Source: Nematostella vectensis
Lineage: Eukaryota; Cnidaria; Anthozoa; Actiniaria; Edwardsiidae
Direction of reading: 5' to 3'
DNA: 64,000 nucleotides
Assembly: GCF_932526225.1 (NCBI RefSeq)
Contig: NC_064048.1
Span: 4,942,627-5,006,626 of the forward strand
The notes beneath the pieces were generated by a model. It did not search any database. It saw only the letters and a list, made by a program, of their open reading frames with translations, and was not told where the DNA came from. Positions 44,701 to 54,029 of this stretch are shown one piece after another; the stretch's first letter is position 1; each line of letters begins with the position of its first letter. The position numbers were made by a program, and so were the translations under genes.

Positions 44701-47700
44701 TGCTTGGCGCCCTGCTGTGCGCTTTCTTGGACCGGGCCCTCTTCCTGTCAACAGCCTCAACAGGTTTCTTTTTCGCTACTTCTTTGCCATTGATCAAAAG
44801 CCAGTCACCTTTTTTATGATGAGTTTGCTTGTTTCCATTTATAGAACTCCCTTTAAATGTTCCTCTTGCAATACCAAACCCTTTACGGATTTTACTTTTG
44901 CTTGTCAACGCCGTAGTGTTTGTAGGTTTGGCTTGATGGATGGATGAGATACATTGCCAAATTTTTAAAGGTTCTTCCTCTTTACTTGCATTTTTGTCGA
45001 TTGACGAGATTTTCAATATATTCCCGCTTGTCTTATCTTCTACCGATATGTTTACTTTTTTTCCGTTTTTCCTATTTTGAGGTAAAAGTCTCAACTCTAT
45101 TCCGTTCCTATTATTCATCGACAAAGTCTTCAGAGGCTTCGTTTCTTTCTCAATCAAATACTTCTCTGTTTTAACTTCTTTGTTACATTCAACACCGTTT
45201 TTGACGGCGACAGCTGGAAATTTAAGTTCACCAATTTCAACGTCTAAGCTGCAATAGTCGGTCCCAGAATCATCGAGGGCGCTATCGTCAGACTTTTCTG
45301 TACTGATTAATTTATCCGACCATTGATACTGAATGTGTTTTGACAACTGTCTCTCAAGTACAGTAAGTTTGGCAGAACTTCTTATTGTTTGACATATTTT
45401 CTTCGTTTCAATTCGCGGGAGTCCTGAAACGTGATTGTCAATTCCCTCTAACATCAGTTTGAACTTTCCTTGATTATTCCTTGCCTCCGTTTAGAGTTTT
45501 TAGCAAAAACATTTATGGAAGTGTTACTTGTTGTGATGATTTCTCAACTTCATCTCCAAGGGCAATTTGAATTATGAATCAATCGTCCCCTTCAGTGCAC
45601 TATTGTTTTAGCGTTAAATACAACCGCAAACGCTCCTCAAACCATTCTAATTCAACTTTTGATAGGCATCATTCACTGATCTGACTGACATGTGTGACTT
45701 CTTGAGAATTAACAAATGTTTTGTTTTACCATGCGAATTCCGCATACAGAAACTAGCCTTTCGATGAATACCTGTCTTCTGACTTAATTCTTTGATTAAA
45801 AAAATAAAAAAATAAAAATATATATATATTATATATTTTTCCTGCATATGAAGTTCAAAGTTGTTCTTGAGTTATTACATGTCAAATTTTCTTCGCATGG
45901 GTAAAAAATTTTAGCAACAAAAAAACCTTTACAAAAACACTGTCATTGAATACCTCTCATAATCTTAACAACAGACTCCCGCATAATTGAGGTAGTGACG
46001 TTTTTAAGTAAATAATTAGGATGTTTTGGTCTACAAAAGAAGTGTGTCTTGGAGAGGTTTAGAATTATTAAGGATGAATATAACTAAGGGCTGAGGGTTA
46101 TTTTTTCAAAAAATAAAATAAAAAAAGTAAGTCAAATCCAATGTCGAATTGTTTTCAAGTAAATCCTCATTTTGAAAACTTGCTAATAGAACTAATAATA
46201 ATTCGCACAGTAAACTGTAAATTGGATATATGAAAATCCATAGTAGTATCCGATGTGGGACAGCCGAGTACTTACAACTAGAAATAGTCCGATTGATTTG
46301 TTGACCAAAACACATAAGAATTGTCGAGAAATTATGGCACTAAGAAGTGCGTTTATTGCGGCGAGCAATGTTTCCAAATGTGCCGCTCTTGCATTAGGTT
46401 AATCCGAATGTCTCTCTCTGCATATTTAACCGCTGACTCACCTCTATGCTGGATATCTCAGGCTCACTTTCGTCACCATTCAGAGCAAAGCAGTATGGGA
46501 TTCCGTGTTTACTTTTGGCGCCAAATGCAAACGTGGGTATTTGCTTGTCGTCGTCATAATGCATCAAAACAGGGCCGAGAGCTCGAAGGGCGCCAATATA
46601 CTCATTCTGATAAAGACAAGATAAGGCTTTCTTCACACCCATGACATGACGGAAAAAACCTGGCAAATACGCAATTCTAGATAGCGAAGGAAGACACAAT
46701 TTGTTACAATGACCATCGGTTCCTTGTATTCCGGACTGATTTTTGAAACACAAATAACGTGAGGCCGAAATGCGCATACCCAGATTTTTGCTTTTTAAGA
46801 TATTTTTTCCTTGATCATCCTTGCGCTGTGTATGGGCGTCATGTCATGTTTTTCCGTCATGTCCACACCCATAGTTATACAGGATAAGCGCCGTTTTTTT
46901 GGCGGATTCAAGTGGAAACTGTAGAAAACGCGGGTTATATAAACAAAATACCCCCAACATCCCACTCTCCCAACCCAAAGCCAACGTACGGACCAGTTGC
47001 ACACGGCGTAACTGAAGCGTCTTTGACGCATCTGATAAAATCCCAAGCTACCCTTGAAAAGGATAGGGGACTGGCGCTTTGAGATCACATGACCTTTTTG
47101 GGTGGCAAATTCAAAACAACATTATCAAACAAAAAAATCAGAAATGAATGCGCCCGTCACACCAGAGAACGACGGAGAAGTAGAATCTCTAAAAATTTAA
47201 AGATTAGAAGAATTAAAGAATTCTGGTTTATTTTCGTAAGCGCTGAATAAGTTGCTGTTTTTTTTTTGCTTTTTTTTGCCGCTAAAAGCCTGAGAGGCCG
47301 CTAGTTTGCCCAACACAACAGTCACGTGATCTCTTAGCGCAAGTCCCCTATTGGATTCCAGGCCCCCTTGATCACGGAAGTATATATAAGTAAGCAATAA
47401 CGTTACATACATGTTCATGGCCTAGACTGTGAAGTGAGCTCCGACATGAAGGGTCTCCATTAGACAACGTAAAGTCTATTGCGCATGCAATTGTAACGTC
47501 ACATCCGCCTCTAATATAGTCCACGAGACTGAAGTGTTTGTCCACGTGACAGTGGTCAATCCGCAGTGAGCCCGCGGTGCCGGCGCGACGAGCCTTCTGG
47601 GTTTTTTGTGGTTTGACTAGTTGAAGCACTTTGATACTCCTAACAGAGGTTACGGAGGTAAAACATAGATATGTAATAAGCGACGGAATTTAAAGCCACG

Positions 47701-50097
47701 ACCATACGTGTACGGAATTATGACAAAACATTGCACCTATGTTTCTTTAGTCATACAATAAATGAACAGCCCTTATTGGTCAAACGTCCTAATGATTTTC
47801 CTTCAATATTTGAAATAATTGTTACTAAATCCATAAAAAATGGCAGTAGCTTCCCAAAATCAGCAGATGGAAATTGATGTTTTTTTTAGCCCACAGACCA
47901 TTTAAAGCCAGAGTGGCGTAGCCAGGAGTTTTAACAGGAGGAGGCCCAAAAAGTCCTTTCAAGGCATTTTACCCTGTGTTTTAGATAAAATGTCTCATGC
48001 ATTTGGTGTATTTTTTACTAATAAAAGTGAAAGGGGGGTGGGGGGAGGGGCTGGTACCTGTTCTACTACGCAGCATACCTAGTTGTACAGCGTTTCTCTA
48101 TCGTGTTAGTGAAAAGCATATGATAACAAAAACACTGATTTACTTAATAAGTAAAATTCCTGGAAAATAAGCCCCTCAATAATAAGCCCCTTCTTCGAGA
48201 CAAAACAAAATAATCAAAAACAACCTGGAACCCAGGGTGCACCAGGATTGGCGGGGAGGTAACGCAGTGATAGGTATCATTAGAAAAAGCATAGTATTTG
48301 GATAATTCTCAATAAGAAATGACTTTTTGGCCGCCAATGGGGGGGGGGGGGGGGAGGAAGCACACTCACCCTGCGCCCCCCCCCCCCCCCCCCCCTTATG
48401 TACGCGCTTGTACATAGGGCATTTGCGAGTACCTGTTAATTAAATGTTCCACAGGACACCGCGCACTCGCGATAAGGGTATTCGCACCACTACTGCTATA
48501 ATGCCAGCATGATATCACTGCTTCTCTTGTCACTTCTTCATTACATAGCTTTTGTAAATAAATATCAAAAGGAGACCACCTCGGGTCCAACGTCCGCGCC
48601 ACTATTTCTGATCTGTAGACAGGGTGATAGAAACCACCTGGAAGTAATCGTTCCAGTTCAAAGAAGACATCCCATTTACTGAGTAAGCTTCTCTTCTCCA
48701 AGTTAACTCCGCTTATTTGAAAGCGCACGTTCGTAAGACTTGTATGAACTTCTTCGTAGAAAAGTTTGATAAAACCACGTGTTTGTATGTCACCGGGAAC
48801 TCGGAGTGTGCGCACATAGGGCGACTCCGCTGACAGTAAAGAATCTATGTCAATTTCGGTGCAGCCGATGAAGTCGTGTTTGCGGAGGTCCTTTGAGGTG
48901 AAGTTGGCAAGGTCGTAGAGTGAGAAGCGGAGACGAGGGTAGAGCGAGGCTGAGGGCTCCAAGACAAACGACTCGACGAACTTCAAGGGAGGAATACAGT
49001 AATAAATAACAAGAATTTCAGTCGGTAGCCATGGGATGAGAAAGATAGCATGAAAGGCTAAAGAGACTGAGCGAAATCCGGGACAAAGTGAGGGATCAAA
49101 AACTGTTATAGGGTGAATTGTTCCGATCAATATATCATTGTTATATCCATCTTCTCATATTCATCATCGATCATTATCATCGTTATCATCATCATTATAT
49201 TATAATCGACATTACCATCATTCTACCTTCAACGGCTAATTTGAAAATAAGCCCCTCAATAATAAGCCCCTTCTTCGAGACAAAACAAAATAATCAAAAA
49301 CAAAAATTACGGTAAATAAGAATACAATAAAAGCACAGGTCAAAGACTGATAAAAAGAAAAGATGGCCACACATTAATTATGGTCGAACTTTTAAAAACA
49401 AAAACAAAACGCGGTTTACTAATTGAGCGACGTAGTTCATTATTATCAGATTCTCATTACCTTTATTACTAATAAACACTTGAAAAACTGAGGAGAAAGT
49501 ACGAGTCCATCAGTTTGGAAAAGACAAACAAATGATGATAATAATATCAACGAGTCATCATAAGCAAGAAGTTAAAAAAAAAACACTGAATCAATTAGTA
49601 GTTAGTGTAATTGTCTTCTTTTAAAGAACTAGATAAATTACAGGCCGATTGACAAATCAATAAAATATTTATAAAACACAACCATACTATCTCATTTCGT
49701 GAAGATATGCTTAGTACATCTAGAAGCAGCTAATCAACAGACCTGCAGTTTTAAATTCTTTTCTAGATAGAATTGCGTTTCAAATCAATCAAGGCTATTC
49801 ATCTTGCTAAGTGCCTTGATCTTGTTTACTGATGTAGAGCTGACAAGCAACACAACTCACCTTAGGACTCAAGTTATTTGGTAATGATTCCGTTCGTCCA
49901 AACTCCGTCCAGTGGCCGAGCTTCTTTACCGATAAAACACACAATGGGTCGCTCTTAGAGAATTTGTCGAGCTGAACCAGGTCAGTACATTGCACAAAGA
50001 TCTCGATTTTCTTTCTGTTTTGGAATGCAGTCTTTCTCCTGTTCAATGGCGCATGCTTGACATCACTAGGGGTTAGTGAGTGTTGAACAAAATTCAT
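41721..50097 (-). CDS. Copine (two C2 domains plus VWA/copine domain)
   Basis: Seven exons give 601 aa: 50097-49861, 48980-48433, 47639-47411, 46606-46442, 43631-43367, 42975-42857, 41963-41721. The ATG at 50097 follows an in-frame stop. Copines bind membranes in response to calcium and recruit partners. C2A (about 30-150) keeps SKSDP and HDFIG. C2B (about 155-265) has SKWDVF and CWHYSSSGAN where Asp residues normally bind calcium, so it is probably calcium-insensitive. The VWA domain starts near 290, with DFTLSNGDPS (MIDAS-like, Asp317), HYDDDKQIPTFAFGA and VVVGVGPADF. The C-terminal tail after residue 545 is basic and ends with a single CPTC pair. The exon 5/6 junction is ambiguous: GTTC/gtatgt with GGAAG/AAT, or ATG/gttcgt with CAG/GAA; both keep frame. 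It is divergent from the gene at 51327. Confidence 0.95.
44507..45454 (-). CDS. Unrecognised 315-codon ORF nested in copine intron 4
   Basis: A single long frame from the ATG at 45454 (with TAA in frame 13 codons upstream) to 44507, on the same strand as copine and wholly inside its fourth intron. I do not recognise a domain. The protein is hydrophilic and Lys/Ser-rich, without signal peptide or membrane segment. Notable parts are DDSALDDSGTDY (acidic), KKGDWLLINGKEVAKKK, a basic NLS-like DRKRARSKKAHSR, and a Cys cluster CLCVEGVCGCGMKG before a C-terminal YNCQGKTSIDDKG. Codon content is less AT-rich than the flanking intron, which favours a real gene. An AATAAA on the minus strand lies near 44006-44011, about 500 bases downstream. 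It could be a lineage-specific nuclear protein, the last exon of a longer gene, or mobile-element derived. Confidence 0.55.
   Translation of the reverse strand: MLEGIDNHVSGLPRIETKKICQTIRSSAKLTVLERQLSKHIQYQWSDKLISTEKSDDSALDDSGTDYCSLDVEIGELKFPAVAVKNGVECNKEVKTEKYLIEKETKPLKTLSMNNRNGIELRLLPQNRKNGKKVNISVEDKTSGNILKISSIDKNASKEEEPLKIWQCISSIHQAKPTNTTALTSKSKIRKGFGIARGTFKGSSINGNKQTHHKKGDWLLINGKEVAKKKPVEAVDRKRARSKKAHSRAPSTDQEMKRVSTPCLCVEGVCGCGMKGSAADIDDYVISMVRLYNCQGKTSIDDKGMDATKFYMGLF
46640..46840 (+). repeat. Dispersed repeat, copy 2, in copine intron 3
   Basis: Same motif order as 15040-15300: CATGACGGAAAAA, CCTTGTATTCCGGA, GCGCATACCCAGATTTTT, TTGATCATCCTTGCGCT. Confidence 0.55.
47885..48060. repeat. 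GGCGTAGCCAGGA-type element in copine intron 2
   Basis: Starts GTGGCGTAGCCAGGAGTTTT, resembling the ends of the small TIR element at 20158-20311, and includes a G-rich stretch near 48032. Limits approximate. Confidence 0.4.
48166..48225 (+). repeat. 60-bp direct repeat flanking copine exon 2, copy 1
   Basis: GAAAATAAGCCCCTCAATAA through GACAAAACAAAATAATCAAA is repeated essentially identically at 49241-49300. The two copies sit in introns 2 and 1 and bracket the exon at 48433-48980. Confidence 0.85.
48225..48400 (-). mobile_element. Poly-C/poly-G MITE in copine intron 2
   Basis: Inverted relative of the element at 26171-26316: GACTTTTTGGCCGCCAATGG next to a G run, CCAGGATTGGCGGGG at one end, and a second C run near 48377. 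It ends about 30 bases from the exon-2 donor. Confidence 0.6.
49241..49300 (+). repeat. 60-bp direct repeat flanking copine exon 2, copy 2
   Basis: Near-identical to 48166-48225 and in the same orientation, 1,075 bases away. Preceded by an AT-rich CATCAT/TTATCATC microsatellite near 49140-49215. Confidence 0.85.
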
Positions 50098-51326
50098 AAC
50101 GCTTTGCAAGCTTCACGAAGGCTTGAAGTTCTGATGTATATTTGCTAAACCAAACATTGTTTTGTAGACGCTCCCGTTTCCATTCAAAGGGGGTTTAATG
50201 CAAACATCCTTAAAGCAATCCCCTGTCGCTTTGGAAACCAAATCTCTTCGGCTATAATCTCGTGCTTGGCTGAAATTTGACTTATTATAAGCTACTCATT
50301 AACTCATGCCGTGAGATTAAGGGTGCATTTTCTGTCACAACTTTGCGACTTTCCTTCTTAATTACTCTACATCTCAGGGCACTTTCACAAATATCTAATA
50401 CCTTGTATTTAGATGCTAAAACATTTGAACTAAATTAGATTTCAATAAAACACGTAATATGTTATTTTAAAGAAATGTTAAAAAATCTTGCAATTTATTA
50501 ATCAATATAAACAACAAAGCTTTTAGAACAACGAATCAAGAAGGCATGAAGCGTATTCTTTTCATGTGCAAATTTAAAGATTTTGTACAATAAAAGATTT
50601 GAATGAACATATAATAGACTCCTTAATTATAAGGTGACTTTACTATTCGGAAATGTCGGTTCATTTGCACAGCGCTGCCATTGTTTGGATACTCATCTTA
50701 AATCACAATACCTCATCAAAAAACGCCACAGGTATCCCGATGTGCGCGGGAATGGCGACCACAACTCGGCGCAAAGCGTAAAACACAGGCTAGCCACAGC
50801 AAAAGACACCGAATCAACAAAGCGATAAATACGGGAAAACTTGGCGAATTAAACCAGGCTATCCCATGCAAGCAGCCGAAATTGTTACCAAAAATGCTGA
50901 GCAATCGTCGTATTCTATTTGTAAACTACGGTAAAAATGGCTTTTCTAAATCCCACTATAATATTATTCTCGCCAACATAAACTTCCAAAATTGTAACAA
51001 AAAAACCCTGAGCAATCATCTTATAAAATGTAAAATCCTGTGAAAATGGCTTTTCTATAAAATCCCATAAAATTTACGGTTCTCATAGGGCCTAGGGGAT
51101 TTCTGTGAGACTGAAACATTTGACTTGCTAATGAGGAATCGAGAGTTATTTAAAGTGACATGTGGCGACAGGTGATTTGTGTTAGCCTTTATGAGAATCC
51201 TAGCAACAAAAAATAAAGCATCCTGAGCAAACAGAAAATCACCATTCAGAAAATCCAAGTCAAAAATTGAAAACCAAAATTAAACATTAGCGTCTAAACG
51301 GAGAGAGATTGAAAGTCGCTGCCTCA
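50098..51326. promoter_or_regulatory. Divergent intergenic region between copine and the 51.3-kb gene
   Basis: About 1.2 kb separates the copine start (minus) from the gene at 51327 (plus), so it should hold both promoters. No TATA box or other core element stands out. 50930-51070 contains two imperfect copies of GAGCAATC(G/A)TC...GGCTTTTCTA-like sequence. No exon recognised. Confidence 0.4.
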
Positions 51327-52006
51327 ATGGAACGGATCAATTTGCTATGGAGCGAACAGGCAGCGAAGGTAATCCATTTAAAAGAGAGAAGGAAAGAGGA
51401 AGACAGGTGAGTGCAATTCGAACAGGGAGTTTGTGTCTCTATACACACACTTGGGAAGATAAAAGACTTCGTAGTAACCACGTAACTACTCCGACTTCAA
51501 ATTTCCTCGAACTGCTTAGAAAAGAAAACGATCCTGACTATAAATTAATTCCTTCTCCTGAGTTCAAACCCGGCGGTTACTATGTCCTACCAACACGTCC
51601 ACAAAGCAATCAGAGCTCGATTAAACCCGTGGATAAATGCACGTCATCGTATTTATTAAGAAGACGACCTCAAAAGCAGCTTTGCAAAAATGGTTCTCGG
51701 CGAAGGATTTTCTGTGAAGTCTTAGATGAAGATCACTTGTGTTCTGACTGCATCGCCAGACCAGACAGAGAGAGGTTCAATACTTTAGTGACTGCTACAT
51801 ATCCTTATTTGGAGTTCCACGAGAGCAAGCGGCCGTATGGTTACTGTCCGCGCGCGATCAGGTTAACGGAGCCTCTTCCGCCGCGAAGCATGCTCCGCGC
51901 ACTTCCAAGACATTATGACTGCGATTGTATAAGAACACGAAGTGCTATGCTACCGCCAATCGATGGTAGAACCTCGCCAGTCTTGAAAAGGCCAGACACT
52001 TTGTGA
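51327..52006 (+). CDS. Unrecognised small protein, probably two exons
   Basis: The frame ending at 52006 is open from 51347 and encodes LELLRKENDPDYKLIPSPEF, then GGYYVLPTRP, two Cys-x-x-Cys-like spots (LCSDC, CDC) and a Pro/Arg-rich C-terminus (LPPIDGRTSP). It is soluble, with no membrane segment. A perfect donor, ACAG/gtgagt, lies at 51406. The first ATG at 51327 opens a different frame (MERINLLWSEQAAKVIHLKE) that reaches this donor in phase 2. Acceptors at 51475 and 51520 (cgaactgcttag/A) both restore the main frame. I favour 51327-51406 plus 51520-52006; the alternative is an intronless 219-aa product from 51347. AATAAA at 52102 supports a 3' end. Function unknown. Confidence 0.6.
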
Positions 52007-52101
52007 TGCCTTGGCTAGAATTATTTCCTTAAAATGCTTTGTACTCTTGGTAATAACATGTTGTTACGTTTTTGAAAACAAAGCGCAAGACGGATAAACG
52101 G

Positions 52102-52107
52102 AATAAA
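52102..52107 (+). terminator. Poly-A signal AATAAA
   Basis: AATAAA about 95 bases after the stop codon of the gene ending at 52006, at a normal distance for a short 3' UTR. Confidence 0.6.
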
Positions 52108-52170
52108 GAATGTTGACCAACTTCTCCTTTGTTCTTGTTTATATAATTGAAAATACTAACTACTTATTAA

Positions 52171-52574
52171 CCGAGCGCAAGGGCTGTTATGGAGAAATAT
52201 CAGACCGAGGTCTTGAATGTAGGGCCCAAGGCCACAGGCCGAGGGCCGCATATGAAGAAACCGTTGTCGTTTTAGGGGCCTAGTACCGAGGCATTTTTGT
52301 GTCTTTTCAGAGGCCTTTTCTATTGACTGTAAAGATGGTCACAGTCACTGTTTTTTCTCTTCTGAATACAATTCATAAAGTTTGCGAAGCACCTGCGGTA
52401 CGGCAGCCAAAAATGACAAGAATCATGCAGGTTTTCCAAATAAGGAATATATTAGTTTTCTTATATCGAAGTGACCGCGTCTGGAAAAAAAACGACAATT
52501 TTTGGCTAAATCTTCTTGATATGTGCTGAAAGATTGAGATCTGATATTTCTCCGTACAGTCCGAGCAAGCGAGG
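52171..52574. mobile_element. 404-bp MITE flanked by TTAA, piggyBac-like
   Basis: TTAA at 52167-52170 and 52575-52578 flanks inverted ends CCGAGCGCAAGGGC...GGAGAAATATCAGA and its counterpart CCTCGCTTGC...GGAGAAATATCAGA. A TTAA target duplication is typical of piggyBac-type elements; the assignment is inference. The interior (GATGGTCACAGT, GACAATTTTTGGCTAAAT) recurs near 34255-34345 and 60091-60343. Confidence 0.75.
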
Positions 52575-52582
52575 TTAATAAA

Positions 52583-53205
52583 AGTTTTATTATGTGGCTT
52601 TTAAAAATTACAATGATGAGACTTTTGCTTTCGCGCAAATATCGATCGATTAAAAAAAAGGCGGGAAAACAAGAAACACTTACCATGGTCAAATAAAAAA
52701 AATCTAAAAGAGTGAAAACATTAAACTAAGACGAAGACAAGATACCACATAGACCTTTGGAGTGTGAGATGTTGTTTTTAATAGCCCTTCAGACGTAAAA
52801 AGAAGAAAATGATCCGTGGGCACAAATAAATGGAAAGCGAAGCAAAAAGGTTTACTTATGTCATCATTCTTCACGGCATAATTTGACTATTTGGTGTGAA
52901 AACTCCATCGTATGTAGAGAACAAACTTTTGATGTAAACGAAAACTCCAAACACTTTGTGCTGCTTTATGGTGATTTGACGGAAATAAGGCATTTACAAA
53001 GAAGCTGTAGTATCTTAAAGAGACCCTTTTTGGTATTTGCTCCCCTGGTTATTTATTCTTGTGTTTGTTTGTCGATATATATTTGAGCTTTGTATTTCTT
53101 GGCTATCGGTGCCGCTCGCCGGCTCGTCAGATTGTTTTTTTTTTTCTCTTGTCAACATTTTCTTTTGCACAATCTTGTCAGCATTCTAAGACCTTCTAAG
53201 ACCTG

Positions 53206-53238
<33 letters not shown>

Positions 53239-54029
53239 GAGGGGGGGGGGGGGTTGATTTTTTTTTTTTTTTTTGTTTTTTTTCAAGTCACTTGGTTATT
53301 TAAACAAAAACCCCTCCGAAAAAAATTATCAAAAACTGCCCATAGCCAATAAGAGCGCGCTTACTATCGTAGACATAATAAAATGATTTATTTACAAGAA
53401 AACTTCTAAATAACCATCCACAATTTTGAATTCTGATAATTTTTTAATGATATTTGATTGAACTTTTCTCAGTTGGCGACGTTATTGTCCTTCTAAGATC
53501 TTAAAAGAAATGAAACCGCCGCTTGGCGTATACAGCTTTTAGAGGAATTTCAATTTGGAGCTTACTTTCATACATGTGTTAATTACTCTTTGCATTGGTC
53601 TTTTAACCCCTATAAAAATGTACGGAGTATCCATATCCCGATTTAGACAATCCTGATCGTCTAAATATGATAAAAGAAGGAGTTTACGTTAACTCCTTGA
53701 AGATGAAATGCACTAAGTTTCTACTCAGGATACCTTTGTGCTTGCAGTATCCTACTATTAACAGGCCATGGGAGCAGTTGTCAAGGTAACCTGCTATTTC
53801 ACCCACGTTTGGACGAGGGGCGGGGGCCCACATTATAGAAAACATTTTCTTGCTGATTGTGAATGTGAACTGAACGTAATAGGTTATAATCTTGGTGCTG
53901 ATTATGTTTGTTAATCCTCAGTGATGGTTCATAATTTCGGACGATTGAATGTCTGAAATGCAGGGTATATTTTGTATATAATAGGCAATGTTTTGATGAT
54001 TGTCTTTTAGTGTTATTAAACAAATGTCA
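52583..54029. other. Repeat-poor AT-rich spacer with homopolymers
   Basis: No exon recognised. 53226-53280 holds adjoining T, G and T runs. The remaining sequence shows no feature I can name. Confidence 0.5.

Noticed and set aside
47197-47410. 73-codon ORF next to copine exon 3
   Set aside because: Different frame, in intron 3 sequence past the donor at 47410; no copine similarity.
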